Source: Alteromonadaceae bacterium (GTDB lineage Bacteria > Pseudomonadota > Gammaproteobacteria > Enterobacterales > Alteromonadaceae). Taken from it: DNA of 64,000 bases. The translations under genes and the position numbers were made by a program. How positions within the stretch are numbered: position 1 is the stretch's first letter; every line of letters starts with the position of its first letter. The notes under the pieces were generated by a model, which saw only the letters and a program-made list of their open reading frames with translations, searched no databases and was not told the DNA's origin. Location: contig JAESPQ010000054.1 of the NCBI GenBank assembly GCA_016765535.1, positions 42,438-106,437 of the forward strand, written 5' to 3'. Positions 1 to 8,826 of the stretch are shown here, one piece after another.

Positions 1-427
1 TTGCCGCAGGAATTAATTGCTCGTAAGATACCCATAAAATTTGTCCTACCAATAAGTCTTTTAAATGTTCACCACCATGCGGATTATTGGCAAGCAATAA
101 TAATGACATGGTTGCTGCCAACACAAAAAGCACACCAATTAATGCTTCTTGAATATCGCCAAAGCGTTTCTCTGTCCACCGTAATAACATCGCTCCTAAA
201 ATGGCCGTTGATACAGCCGCTATTTGTACTTGCCATGGAGAGCTATCCCAGCCAAATTGATCAGCAGCAATAACACCAATCCCTGCAATTTGAGCAACAG
301 CTAAATCAATAAATATAATTCCCCGTTTTAGGACTAATCGTCCTAAAGGTACATGGGTTGAAAGTACTAATAATCCTGCGACAAAAGCAGGGCCGAGTAT
401 GGATAAGTCTAATGCTTGCCAATTCAT
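1..427 (-). CDS. ABC-3 family metal ABC transporter permease, partial (3' end off window)
   Basis: Reading leftward from an ATG at 427 gives MNWQALDLSILGPAFVAGLL, continuing for 142 codons to the window edge with no stop. The hydrophobic segments and the FIDLAVAQIAGIGV stretch fit the ZnuB/TroC/MntB (ABC-3) permease family, the membrane channel of zinc or manganese importers. The start overlaps the stop of the binding-protein gene as ATGA, so the two are translationally coupled. About half of the expected length (roughly 270 residues) is missing to the left, and the ATPase gene is not in view. Zinc is favoured over manganese because of the Zur-like palindrome upstream of the operon, but that is inference. 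Confidence 0.85.
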   Translation of the reverse strand, partial: MNWQALDLSILGPAFVAGLLVLSTHVPLGRLVLKRGIIFIDLAVAQIAGIGVIAADQFGWDSSPWQVQIAAVSTAILGAMLLRWTEKRFGDIQEALIGVLFVLAATMSLLLLANNPHGGEHLKDLLVGQILWVSYEQLIPAA

Positions 428-1365
428 TGTTTATCCTTATTATTGTTATTTTTTAAGGTGTTAGTCAGTAAATCAAAGGTGTTATCAAAAAGACTAAATA
501 AATCTGTCGCCTTATCTGTACCGCCTATTGTAAAGGGTAATGTTACCGATGGGATCCCTGTGCGTTGTGATAACCACTGTGATGCCTTTTTAGATTGATA
601 ACCAGCATGAATAATAATGTCTGCGGGATTGTTTTTGAATGTTTTAACTAAATCAACCAAATGACCACTAGTTGGCGGTATTCCTGGTTTATCTTCAATG
701 GTTGCGACTTCATTAAAGCGACCAAAGTCCATTAAGTAAGCCCAACTTTTATGTTGCACAATAATACGAATACCTTTAAGTTGTCGAGCTTGCTTTTTCC
801 ATTTACGCAGTGCTTTTTTCCAGCGAGTTAAAAACTTATCTGCTCTATCTTGATAAAAATTGGCATTATCTGGATCAATGATTTTCATGCGTTCCACCAT
901 GGCTTTTGCGACTAAAGCTATGTTTTTAGGGTTAGTTTGTATGTGCGGATTACCCGCTGCATGCACATCGCCTTGACTGCGGTCGATTACTTTAGGAATA
1001 TCGAGTAATTTGACATAATTGGCGGCAAAAAAGTAACCTGGTTTGCCAATCGTTAATTTAGCATTACCGGCACGACGAACCAATAACGGTAGCCAACCTA
1101 CTTCTAAATCAGCACCTGAACAGACTAATAAATCGGCATTGCGCATTTTAGCAATTAAGCTTGGTCGAGCTTGAATATGATGAGGGTCTTGCATGCCATT
1201 GGTGGCAGAAAAGGTAGTAACTTTATCACCGCCTAGTTCTTGGGCGAGTGCCTGCCATGAGGGTTCACAAGAGAACACATTAATATTAGCCGAAACAGTC
1301 GATGCTTGTACCCATAAACAGCTAGCGGCAAAAATGCTGGCAATAAATTTATATTTTGATTTCAT
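424..1365 (-). CDS. Periplasmic metal-binding protein of an ABC importer (ZnuA/TroA family)
   Basis: The 313-residue product has a Sec signal peptide (about residues 1-26) and the cluster A-I binding-protein fold. Candidate metal ligands stand at the positions expected for this family: His62/His63 in DPHHIQARPS, His141 in GNPHIQTNP, His205 in VQHKSWAYL and His253 in IIIHAGYQ. The His/Asp-rich loop typical of E. coli ZnuA is absent. The protein would capture a divalent metal in the periplasm and hand it to the coupled permease. Its stop overlaps the permease start, and a porin gene lies immediately upstream in the same direction. Zn is the likelier substrate; Mn or Fe cannot be excluded from sequence alone. 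Confidence 0.85.
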   Translation of the reverse strand: MKSKYKFIASIFAASCLWVQASTVSANINVFSCEPSWQALAQELGGDKVTTFSATNGMQDPHHIQARPSLIAKMRNADLLVCSGADLEVGWLPLLVRRAGNAKLTIGKPGYFFAANYVKLLDIPKVIDRSQGDVHAAGNPHIQTNPKNIALVAKAMVERMKIIDPDNANFYQDRADKFLTRWKKALRKWKKQARQLKGIRIIVQHKSWAYLMDFGRFNEVATIEDKPGIPPTSGHLVDLVKTFKNNPADIIIHAGYQSKKASQWLSQRTGIPSVTLPFTIGGTDKATDLFSLFDNTFDLLTNTLKNNNNKDKQ

Positions 1366-1420
1366 TTTAATTATTCCTAAATTTTATTTAACGAGATAAA
1401 TTATGTTGTTAAAGCATTAA

Positions 1421-2770
1421 TTAATAAGCATGTGCACCATGCGCACCAAATGCGGCAATATATTGCAAAATAAAAACATTTTCTTTTTTACCGTTAAAAT
1501 TGTTATTGTCCATTTGAAAACGTACATGACTAAATTCGCTATTGTTCCATTCGACCATGAGTGAATGTTGGATAGGGGAGTGATTAAGGTCGTCTAAGAC
1601 AGAGCCTGCAAACTTGTTAGCTAAATTAGCGGATGACAAACGAGATGTTCGTATGCCAGCGCTCCATAAACGTGAAAAATGATAAACGCCTTCTAAATAC
1701 CAACCATTTTGATTATGATCAATGCTGCTATTAGTTAAATTAAGATCACTAAATAAACCTTGTTCATTGCGAGCTAGATACTCACCTTGTAACTTAAATT
1801 CGTTATCAACACGGTTACCATTAGGCGCCCAGCGATAAATAAAATCGGCTATCCATAATTTACTAATACCAGTAAACGTATCACTAGCAGATGATTGTCT
1901 GTCTTTAACATCTGCATGCAAATAAGAAAGACCCGCGCGCCAACTTTGTGAAATACCAATATCGCCACCAACATGAGAAAATGCAGTCCATGTTCCTATC
2001 CCCGAATTTCCAGCACCTACCGCAGGGAAGCTGTCACCACGATAAAGCTCTATTCCTGATTCCCAAAAGACATCAGTCGGTGCTAGCCAAGTGGTTTGTA
2101 TGCCATCATCACCAAACTGACCGCCTAAAAAGGCTTCATAAGGTAAAGGTCTATTAGCAAAATCATCGGTATGAGTATGTTTACTGGCTAAATAGCCAAT
2201 ATTGGAAAAGAAACGGCCAAACTTAACATTAAAACCATTACCCATATTTAAGGTTTGTAAATAGGCTTCTTCAATATTTGCGCCATCAGCGCCAAATGAT
2301 ATGGTTGTCCATGCGTAAAATTTATCATCTACATTGGTACTGATATTGAGTTCAGATTCGTCTAATTGTAGTCCTTGATTTCCTGGGCCAGCATCAGTAC
2401 TTAAGTTATAACCAGGAAGTGCATAGTTGAATTTGTCGTTATAACTAACAAAACGACCATTTAATATCATCCATAAACCGGGGTTAAAGGTATTAGCCGC
2501 TTTTTTATTACCTTGTTGTGATACATCAATAGCAAGCTGTTCAATATTTTCTTGAGTATCATCATTATTATCTTCTATATCACTTAAACGTGATTCAAGT
2601 TCTGTTATTTTATCTTGGTAGTTTTGTTGGAGTTGCTGTAGCTCTTGTTTTAATTTTTTAACTGATGCCGCATCCGTTTGTTTTGCTGTTTTTTGATCAG
2701 CGAATGCTAAATTACAGGTAGCCGACCCTAATACTGCACAAAGCAGCAGGGTGATTTTATTAAATTTCAT
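1421..2770 (-). CDS. Coiled-coil outer-membrane porin-like protein of the metal-uptake operon
   Basis: The 449-residue product has a signal peptide ending near AFA-DQ (residue 24). A charged heptad-like coiled coil follows at about residues 35-85, then a beta-rich region of alternating aromatic and polar residues that looks like an outer-membrane barrel. The N-terminal coiled coil resembles the trimerising periplasmic segment seen in some phosphate- and sugar-selective porins. It is co-directional with the binding protein (55 bp gap) and the small CxxC protein upstream, which suggests it lets the metal or a metal complex across the outer membrane. No TonB box or plug domain is visible, so it is not a TonB-dependent receptor. 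Substrate is unknown. Confidence 0.65.
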   Translation of the reverse strand: MKFNKITLLLCAVLGSATCNLAFADQKTAKQTDAASVKKLKQELQQLQQNYQDKITELESRLSDIEDNNDDTQENIEQLAIDVSQQGNKKAANTFNPGLWMILNGRFVSYNDKFNYALPGYNLSTDAGPGNQGLQLDESELNISTNVDDKFYAWTTISFGADGANIEEAYLQTLNMGNGFNVKFGRFFSNIGYLASKHTHTDDFANRPLPYEAFLGGQFGDDGIQTTWLAPTDVFWESGIELYRGDSFPAVGAGNSGIGTWTAFSHVGGDIGISQSWRAGLSYLHADVKDRQSSASDTFTGISKLWIADFIYRWAPNGNRVDNEFKLQGEYLARNEQGLFSDLNLTNSSIDHNQNGWYLEGVYHFSRLWSAGIRTSRLSSANLANKFAGSVLDDLNHSPIQHSLMVEWNNSEFSHVRFQMDNNNFNGKKENVFILQYIAAFGAHGAHAY

Positions 2771-2886
2771 GGGATAACTTCTTAATTCATTTTATATAAG
2801 CCAACACAGTACAACTAACTTTAGTTAACGTGCTAAAAGTGTTTGTTACTGTACTTGTTTGAGTGAGAAATATTTTCAAATAGAAG

Positions 2887-3204
2887 TTATGTACGTGGTG
2901 GGCCGCGATTATAAAGGGTTAATTGATGAACTCTAATAATACCTTGCACATGTTGTTTAAAAACAATACTGGTTTGTATTAAAGGTGTAATAAAAACACT
3001 ATCATTGAGTACAAAAGGGGTATGATTAAAATTAGTTAAACAAAGCTGACATTGATAGTCAGTGCTAATACCTTTGCTTAAATTATGTTGCTGAGTATGA
3101 ACGATTGATGCATTAACAAAGAATAACCAAATGGCCAGCACAACAATCCACAATAAACGCTGCTGCGCTAATTGTTTTATTTTATGATGAGTAAGGTTGG
3201 TCAT
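2887..3204 (-). CDS. Small single-pass membrane protein with CxxC motif, first gene of the metal operon
   Basis: The 105-residue product has one hydrophobic segment (about residues 18-34). A periplasmic part follows with CQLC near residues 53-56, several His residues, and the ending YNRGPPRT. The combination of one membrane anchor, CxxC and a terminal RGPP-type tail recalls the DUF2946-like small proteins often found in metal-uptake loci, but I cannot assign a family with certainty. It is the first gene after the Zur-like palindrome and precedes the porin. A role in metal or redox handling in the periplasm is only inferred from context. Confidence 0.55.
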   Translation of the reverse strand: MTNLTHHKIKQLAQQRLLWIVVLAIWLFFVNASIVHTQQHNLSKGISTDYQCQLCLTNFNHTPFVLNDSVFITPLIQTSIVFKQHVQGIIRVHQLTLYNRGPPRT

Positions 3205-3261
3205 TTTATTAGTGATAATCTTAGTTTAAAATTTTTGGTTAATTTTTGGTTAATTTTTGTT

Positions 3262-3279
3262 ATGTTATGTTATAACGTT
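3262..3279. promoter_or_regulatory. Candidate Zur-type operator
   Basis: The sequence ATGTTATGTTATAACGTT contains a perfect 5-3-5 inverted repeat (GTTAT-GTT-ATAAC, 3264-3276). This resembles the AT-rich GTTATA-like half-sites of gammaproteobacterial Zur boxes. It lies 58 bp upstream of the small CxxC gene, at the head of the leftward metal operon, and about 150 bp upstream of the rightward permease gene. Assignment to Zur is inference. Confidence 0.45.
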
Positions 3280-3426
3280 TAGGCTTGAGTATAATAAAAA
3301 AACTTCTTTCATTTTGCAATATAAAAATATAACTCGTTTTTAAAAAATTGTTATCATTTGTAAATAACTTAAATGTAACCCTCTTAAATCATAATAAATC
3401 CAATCTAAAAAGGTAAATCTAAAAAT

Positions 3427-4740
3427 ATGAATGATGCGACAAAACAAGTCGGTTTATTAGGCGCAATAGCTATTGGTATTGGCGGCATGGTCGGCGGTGG
3501 TATTTTTGCCGTACTTGGTGAGGCAGTATCACTTGCACATGGCGCGACTGCCATTGCTTTTATCGTTGCGGGTTTTGTCGCATTGTTAACTGCATATTCG
3601 TATGCAAAACTATCGGTAGCTTATCAACAAAGTGGTGGCACGGTAGTATTTATTGATAATGCCTTTGGCCATAACCTGTTGTCTGGCAGCATTAATGTGA
3701 TGTTATGGCTCAGCTATTTGGTCACTATTTCACTATATGCCACTGCTTTTGCTTCGTATGGTGAAACTTTTTTTGCAGCCAATTCTCCATGGTGGTTAAA
3801 ACACGTTTTGATCTCTGTCGCCATTATTTTACCCACCATTATTAATTTAATTAGCGCGTCATTTGTCAGTAAATCTGAAACCTTTATTGTGGTGATTAAA
3901 GTTGTTTTGCTTGTCCTTATTATCGTCTCGGGGCTTTTTTATGTTGATCCTGAAAAGTTAGCACCGAATAAATGGGGTGAACCCTTTACCATTATTGCTG
4001 CGGGTATGATCATTTTTGTCGCTTATGAAGGTTTTGAATTAATTGCTAATGCGGCTAGTGATATTAAAGATCCTAACGTAAACTTACCTCGTGCTTTTTA
4101 TGGCTCTGTTATTATTGTTATTTTACTTTATGTATTAATATCAATTGTTACTGTGGGTACTGTTCCCGAAGCGCAATTATTACAAGCTAAAGATTATGCG
4201 TTAGCCGTCGCTGCCGAACCTGCATTAGGCAAAATTGGTTTTACTATTGTTGCTATTGCCGCTTTGTTATCCACTTTTTCAGCAATTAACGCGACTATTT
4301 ATGGTAATGCACGTTTAGGGTATGCGCTGGCGGTATCGGGAGAGTTACCAAGTTCATTAAAAAAATTAAAACATAATATTCCTGTCGACGGTATTTTAGC
4401 GACTACCATATTTAGTTTATTTATTGCTAATTCGATAGATTTAACTGAAATTGCTATTATTGGTAGTGCTGGTTTTTTACTTATTTTTGCACTCGTTAAT
4501 ATTAGTGCGTTTAAATTAAGAAAAAATATAAAAGCGAACAGTATTATTACCTTAATTGCATCGCTAATAAGTATTGCCGCCTTAACCACATTATTGCTGC
4601 ATACCTATCATAGTAATCCTCGTGCTATTGCGGTATTTTTTGCTTTTATAGCCATTTCTATCATATTTGAAATGATTTATGGCATTTTGATCCGTAAGCA
4701 TTTATTTAAACGAAAATACTTCTGTTCTTGTAATGAATAA
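3427..4740 (+). CDS. APC-family amino acid permease
   Basis: The 437-residue polytopic membrane protein has about 12 predicted transmembrane segments. It opens with the diagnostic first helix of the amino acid-polyamine-cation superfamily (IGIGGMVGGGIFAVLGEA, about residues 16-33), which forms the substrate-binding glycine kink. A conserved FVAYEGFELIANAA segment lies mid-protein, as in many APC members. It should import or exchange an amino acid or polyamine at the inner membrane; which one cannot be read from the sequence. It stands alone between the leftward metal operon and gltX. The C-terminus ends in a short basic tail with two cysteines (KYFCSCNE). Confidence 0.85.
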   Translation: MNDATKQVGLLGAIAIGIGGMVGGGIFAVLGEAVSLAHGATAIAFIVAGFVALLTAYSYAKLSVAYQQSGGTVVFIDNAFGHNLLSGSINVMLWLSYLVTISLYATAFASYGETFFAANSPWWLKHVLISVAIILPTIINLISASFVSKSETFIVVIKVVLLVLIIVSGLFYVDPEKLAPNKWGEPFTIIAAGMIIFVAYEGFELIANAASDIKDPNVNLPRAFYGSVIIVILLYVLISIVTVGTVPEAQLLQAKDYALAVAAEPALGKIGFTIVAIAALLSTFSAINATIYGNARLGYALAVSGELPSSLKKLKHNIPVDGILATTIFSLFIANSIDLTEIAIIGSAGFLLIFALVNISAFKLRKNIKANSIITLIASLISIAALTTLLLHTYHSNPRAIAVFFAFIAISIIFEMIYGILIRKHLFKRKYFCSCNE

Positions 4741-4845
4741 AGCTGTACTAACGAACGTTGCCTGATAAAATAGCGCCAATTTTTTGAATAAACAAAAGTA
4801 CGGTGCTGCTAAATATCGTATTTTATACCCATAGAGTGAAATTTT

Positions 4846-6258
4846 ATGACTTTAACAACTCGATTTGCACCAAGCCCAACGGGCTACCTACATGTTGGTG
4901 GCGCTCGTACTGCCTTGTATAGTTGGTTATACGCTAAAAAAAATGGCGGTGATTTTATTCTTCGTATTGAAGATACTGATTTAGAACGTTCTACCCAAGA
5001 ATCAGTAGATGCCATTATGGATGGTATGAATTGGTTAAATCTTGAATGGACACATGGTCCTTACTTTCAAACAAAACGTTTTGATCGTTATAAAGAAGTC
5101 ATTGAACAATTGCTTGAGTCAGGTAATGCTTATCGGTGTTATTGTACTAGTGACGAAGTAGAAGCAATGCGCGAGGAAGCGAAGGCCAAAGGCGAAATAG
5201 AAAAATATAATGGTTTATGGCGTGATAGAACAGATTATCTTGAAGATAAACCCTATGTTATTCGTTTTAAAAATCCGCTTGACGGTGATGTTGTTATTAA
5301 CGATATGGTTAAAGGTGATATTACCATTAGCAACAAACAGCTTGACGATTTAATTATTGCTCGCAGTGATGGCAGCCCAACTTATAATTTAACTGTGGTG
5401 GTTGATGATTGGGATATGAAAGTAACGCACGTAGTACGTGGTGATGATCATGTGAGTAATACGCCAAAACAAATTAATATTTTAGTGGCATTAGGCGCAG
5501 ATATTCCACAATACGCCCATATTCCGATGATTTTAGGTGACGACGGTAAACGTTTGTCAAAACGTCATGGTGCTGTTGGTGTTATGCAATATCGTGATGA
5601 TGGCTATTTACCCGAAGCGCTACTAAACTATTTAGTACGGTTAGGTTGGTCTCATGGTGATCAAGAAATTTTTTCTCGTGAAGAAATGATCGAATTATTT
5701 GACTTGAAAGATTGTAACCGAGCACCATCTGGTTTTAATACCGATAAGCTTATTTGGGTAAACCAACATTACATGAAAACGCTTGCACCTGACTATGTTG
5801 CTGAACATCTTAAATGGCACATGGCTGATCAAGCCATTAATACTGATAATGGCCCAAGCTTAAGTGACATTGTTAAAGTACAAGCAGAACGCGTGAAAAC
5901 TTTAAAAGAAATGGCGCAAATCAGTCGTTATTTTTATCAAGATTTTACTGAATTTGATGCTAAAGCTGCGAAAAAACATCTACGACCAGTGGCTAAAGAT
6001 GCCTTGCTATTAGCGAAAGCTAAATTAGCTGAAGTGACTGATTGGCAAGCAGAAACCTTGCATCAAATTATTGATGCAACCGCCGAAGAATTGAACGTAG
6101 GCATGGGTAAAGTAGGTATGCCATTACGTGTTGCCGTAACTGGTGCGGGTAATTCACCTGCACTTGATCTAACATTATCCTTACTCTCTAAAGATAAAGT
6201 ATTAGCACGTATTGATTTAGCCTTAGCGTTTATTGCTGAGCGTGAAGCGCAGGCTTAA
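4846..6258 (+). CDS. gltX: Glutamyl-tRNA synthetase
   Basis: The 470-residue class I synthetase charges tRNA-Glu in the cytoplasm. It carries the HIGH-type motif LHVGG at residues 15-19 and the KMSKS-type motif KRLSKR at 235-240, with the C-terminal anticodon-binding region after about residue 330. Length matches bacterial GluRS (E. coli about 471). The zinc site is incomplete: Cys98 and Cys100 are present, but the positions of E. coli Cys125 and His127 hold Trp125 and Asp127, so zinc is probably not bound here. Synthesis of charged Glu is essential, so loss of activity is unlikely. srmB follows 54 bp downstream. Confidence 0.97.
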   Translation: MTLTTRFAPSPTGYLHVGGARTALYSWLYAKKNGGDFILRIEDTDLERSTQESVDAIMDGMNWLNLEWTHGPYFQTKRFDRYKEVIEQLLESGNAYRCYCTSDEVEAMREEAKAKGEIEKYNGLWRDRTDYLEDKPYVIRFKNPLDGDVVINDMVKGDITISNKQLDDLIIARSDGSPTYNLTVVVDDWDMKVTHVVRGDDHVSNTPKQINILVALGADIPQYAHIPMILGDDGKRLSKRHGAVGVMQYRDDGYLPEALLNYLVRLGWSHGDQEIFSREEMIELFDLKDCNRAPSGFNTDKLIWVNQHYMKTLAPDYVAEHLKWHMADQAINTDNGPSLSDIVKVQAERVKTLKEMAQISRYFYQDFTEFDAKAAKKHLRPVAKDALLLAKAKLAEVTDWQAETLHQIIDATAEELNVGMGKVGMPLRVAVTGAGNSPALDLTLSLLSKDKVLARIDLALAFIAEREAQA

Positions 6259-6265
6259 TATAACT

Positions 6266-6289
6266 TAGGGTCTTATAACCTAGACCCTA
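6266..6289 (+). terminator. Hairpin between gltX and srmB
   Basis: TAGGGTCT (6266-6273) and AGACCCTA (6282-6289) form a perfect 8-bp stem with an 8-nt loop in the short gltX-srmB gap. No T-tract follows, so it may be an RNA processing or stabilising element rather than a true terminator. Confidence 0.4.
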
Positions 6290-6312
6290 GCCAAAATAGG
6301 AAAAGAAACCTT

Positions 6313-7665
6313 TTGCAATTTACCGATTTAAATTTAGACAAACGCTTACTAGCCACTATTGAACATTTAGGTTTTGATAAGCCGACAGAAATTCAACAAC
6401 AGGCAATACCTGCAGCGATGAGTGGCCATGATTTAATCGCCTCATCAAAAACAGGCTCAGGTAAAACGTTAGCGTTTTTACTACCTGCGATGCAGCGCTT
6501 AATGAACAATCGTGCGTTAAGTAAACGTGATCCGCGAGTAGTTATTTTAACACCGACGCGAGAATTGGCGAAACAAGTATTTGGTCAGTTACGTTTGTTA
6601 ATTGCAAATACGCAGTTTAAATCGGTATTAATATTAGGGGGAGAAAACTTTAATGATCAAGCAAAAACCCTCGCTAAAGATCCGCATTTTGTCGTCGCAA
6701 CACCGGGGCGATTGGCCGATCACTTAACTCATCGGCATTTATATTTACAAGGTTTAGAGCTACTTATTTTAGATGAAGCAGACCGTATGCTCGATTTAGG
6801 TTTTAGCAAACAATTAGCCCAAATAAATATGGCGGCCGATCATCGAAAACGACAAACATTAATGTTTTCAGCAACTTTAGATCATGCACAGGTTAATGAA
6901 TTTGCTAGTGAATTATTAACTAAACCGAAACGTATTGCTATTGATCATGGTCATAGTGAGCATAAAGATATTAATAAGCGTTTTTATTTTGTCGATAACC
7001 TAGCGCATAAAGAAAAGCTTCTTAATCACTTTTTAAACAATGAAACTCATCAGCAGGTTATTATTTTTACCGCCACACGTAGTGATACTGAACGCTTAGC
7101 ACAACTATTAAACGAGCAAGGGTTTAATAGTGCCGCATTAAGTGGTGAATTAATGCAAAATCAGCGTAATCAAATAATGGAAAGCTTTACTAAAGGCCAA
7201 CTGAAAATACTAGTGACCACAGATTTAGCCTCTCGCGGTTTAGATTTATTAAATGTGTCGCATGTGATCAATTTTGATATGCCAAAGCATACCGAAGAAT
7301 TTATTCATCGTATTGGTCGTACGGGGCGTGCAGGTTCAAGTGGGGAAGCACTTTCGTTTGTTGGTCCTAAAGATTGGTTAAGTTTTAAAAATGTTGAAGG
7401 TTTTTTACAGCAAAAAATTAGTTTTGATGTGGTGGCAACTTTAAAAGCTAAATTTAATGGTATTAAAAAGAAAAAACCAGTGAAAGCCAAAAAAGTTAGT
7501 GATAAAAAAGCGCAAACTAAAAAACAAGACAAAAAACCTAAACAGCAAATTAAACAAAAAGTTAATTTTGTTAGTGACAGTGCAGGGGATTTACCGGTAA
7601 TGCGCCGTAAGACAAAAATTGCTCCGCAAGATATTGAAAAACAGGATCATGGTTTAGAAGACTAG
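6313..7665 (+). CDS. srmB: ATP-dependent DEAD-box RNA helicase SrmB-type
   Basis: The 450-residue DEAD-box helicase has the motifs in order: Q motif (KPTEIQQQAI), Walker A SKTGSGKT near residue 50, PTRELA, LDEADRML, SAT, and HRIGRTGRAG near 330. A lysine-rich, low-complexity tail follows (about residues 375-420). The opening FTDLNLDKRLLATIEHLGF resembles E. coli SrmB, which helps assemble the 50S subunit. Translation appears to start at TTG (6313) behind an AGGAAAAG ribosome-binding site; no ATG or GTG fits the N-terminus as well. The family is clear; separation from RhlE or RhlB rests on N-terminal similarity. Confidence 0.88.
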   Translation: MQFTDLNLDKRLLATIEHLGFDKPTEIQQQAIPAAMSGHDLIASSKTGSGKTLAFLLPAMQRLMNNRALSKRDPRVVILTPTRELAKQVFGQLRLLIANTQFKSVLILGGENFNDQAKTLAKDPHFVVATPGRLADHLTHRHLYLQGLELLILDEADRMLDLGFSKQLAQINMAADHRKRQTLMFSATLDHAQVNEFASELLTKPKRIAIDHGHSEHKDINKRFYFVDNLAHKEKLLNHFLNNETHQQVIIFTATRSDTERLAQLLNEQGFNSAALSGELMQNQRNQIMESFTKGQLKILVTTDLASRGLDLLNVSHVINFDMPKHTEEFIHRIGRTGRAGSSGEALSFVGPKDWLSFKNVEGFLQQKISFDVVATLKAKFNGIKKKKPVKAKKVSDKKAQTKKQDKKPKQQIKQKVNFVSDSAGDLPVMRRKTKIAPQDIEKQDHGLED

Positions 7666-7686
7666 TTATGGAGAAAAGCATTAGTT

Positions 7687-7851
7687 ATGAATTCAACGAC
7701 TAGTTCAAAGAAACATACTAATGCTCAAAGGCATCTAAACAATGGCAGTTGTTTGTGTAAAAAAATAACCTTTACGGTTAAAGAATTTTTACCACGCATA
7801 GGGCATTGTCGTTGCACAGCAGGTAAATTATTCTTTAATCAGTTGTGTTAA
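7687..7851 (+). pseudogene. Truncated GFA/Mss4-like (glutathione-dependent formaldehyde-activating family) relic
   Basis: A 54-codon frame from ATG 7687 contains GSCLCKKITFTVKEFLP and then GHCRCT. These match the zinc-binding start of GFA-family proteins (GSCxCGxxxF ... HCxCxxCRK). After HCRCT the expected MCRKFHG continuation and about 80 further residues are gone, and the frame runs into the 3' end of the convergent rlmJ, overlapping it by 24 bp. I read this as a gene fragment left after a deletion, not a functional enzyme. A working micropeptide is possible but unsupported. Confidence 0.7.
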
Positions 7852-8679
7852 GGTGAATGTCGTTTGTTGAGAGCCTAACTTGTTTTTTAAATACGGTAGT
7901 ATGATTTCTAATTGACTGGCCAATTGCCAAGGTGGGTTAACAATAAATAATCCTGACCCTGTCATACCATATTCTTCACTGTCGGGTGTTAAACAAAACT
8001 CAACCTGTAGTACATTTTTAACATTGCTGTTGGTGAAGTCTTGCGCCATTTTATCAATTAAAGCGCGTTGTACCACGGGATACCATAAAATATAAGTACC
8101 CGTCGCGAATTTTTGATAAGCTTTAACAATCGTTTTTATTGCTTTTATGTGATCTTCTTTTAACTCATAAGGTGGGTCAATTAACACCACGGCACGTCTT
8201 GATGGTGGCGGCACTACCGCCAATACACCTTGATAACCATCTGATTGCTTTACAAAAGATTTTTTCCAACGCTGGGTAAATTCTGCCAACAAAGTAAAGT
8301 CAGTGGGGTGTAAATCAAATAAATGCGCGTTGTCTTGACGGCGTAAAATTTGTTTGGCAATGCCGGGAGAACCGGGATATAAAGAGAGTTGCTCGCTGCC
8401 AGTTTCTTTTTGATTAATGGCTTTAATTAATTCAATATAATCAATAAGGGCTTCGGGAATGTCATTAGCATTAATCAGTTTTTCAATGCCATTTTTATAC
8501 TCCCCCGTTTTTTGTGCATAATCATCACTAAGCTGATACATACCAGCACCTGCATGGCTGTCGATATAACTAAAACCTTTTTCTTTACGGGTCATATAAT
8601 CAAGCGTGAGCGTTAATACCGAATGTTTAAGCACATCGGCAAAATTACCCGCATGAAAGGCGTGACGATAACTGAGCAT
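7828..8679 (-). CDS. rlmJ: 23S rRNA (adenine(2030)-N6)-methyltransferase
   Basis: The 283-residue product opens with MLSYRHAFHAGNFADVLKH, the hallmark of RlmJ. It carries the SAM-binding region (SHAGAGMY, about residues 40-47) and the catalytic LIDPPYEL motif near residue 165. Its length matches E. coli RlmJ (about 280). It methylates A2030 of 23S rRNA in the cytoplasm and is often called a DNA-utilisation gene (ComJ/YhiR) in older annotations. The 3' end overlaps the GFA relic on the other strand. It is transcribed alone, with a terminator hairpin of ybiT about 105 bp upstream. Confidence 0.95.
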   Translation of the reverse strand: MLSYRHAFHAGNFADVLKHSVLTLTLDYMTRKEKGFSYIDSHAGAGMYQLSDDYAQKTGEYKNGIEKLINANDIPEALIDYIELIKAINQKETGSEQLSLYPGSPGIAKQILRRQDNAHLFDLHPTDFTLLAEFTQRWKKSFVKQSDGYQGVLAVVPPPSRRAVVLIDPPYELKEDHIKAIKTIVKAYQKFATGTYILWYPVVQRALIDKMAQDFTNSNVKNVLQVEFCLTPDSEEYGMTGSGLFIVNPPWQLASQLEIILPYLKNKLGSQQTTFTLTQLIKE

Positions 8680-8784
8680 GAAAATTCCTTTATTTAAAAG
8701 ATATATGTAGGAACGGTTAACCGTGAAATATTCATTTTTAAGGCTATTATAAATAACAGAACAACATAATTTTAAAAATAAAAT

Positions 8785-8800
8785 TGGGGATAAATCCCCA
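8785..8800 (-). terminator. Rho-independent terminator of ybiT
   Basis: TGGGGAT-AA-ATCCCCA is a perfect 7-bp stem. On the minus strand it is followed by ATTTTATTTTT, 26 bp beyond the ybiT stop, as expected for an intrinsic terminator. Confidence 0.8.
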
Positions 8801-8826
8801 CCTACAATATAACGGCATTACTTAAC

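Noticed and set aside
1..273. A 90-codon frame on the plus strand at the left edge
   Set aside because: The opposite strand encodes an ABC-3 permease with clear membrane segments; the plus-strand frame is its shadow.
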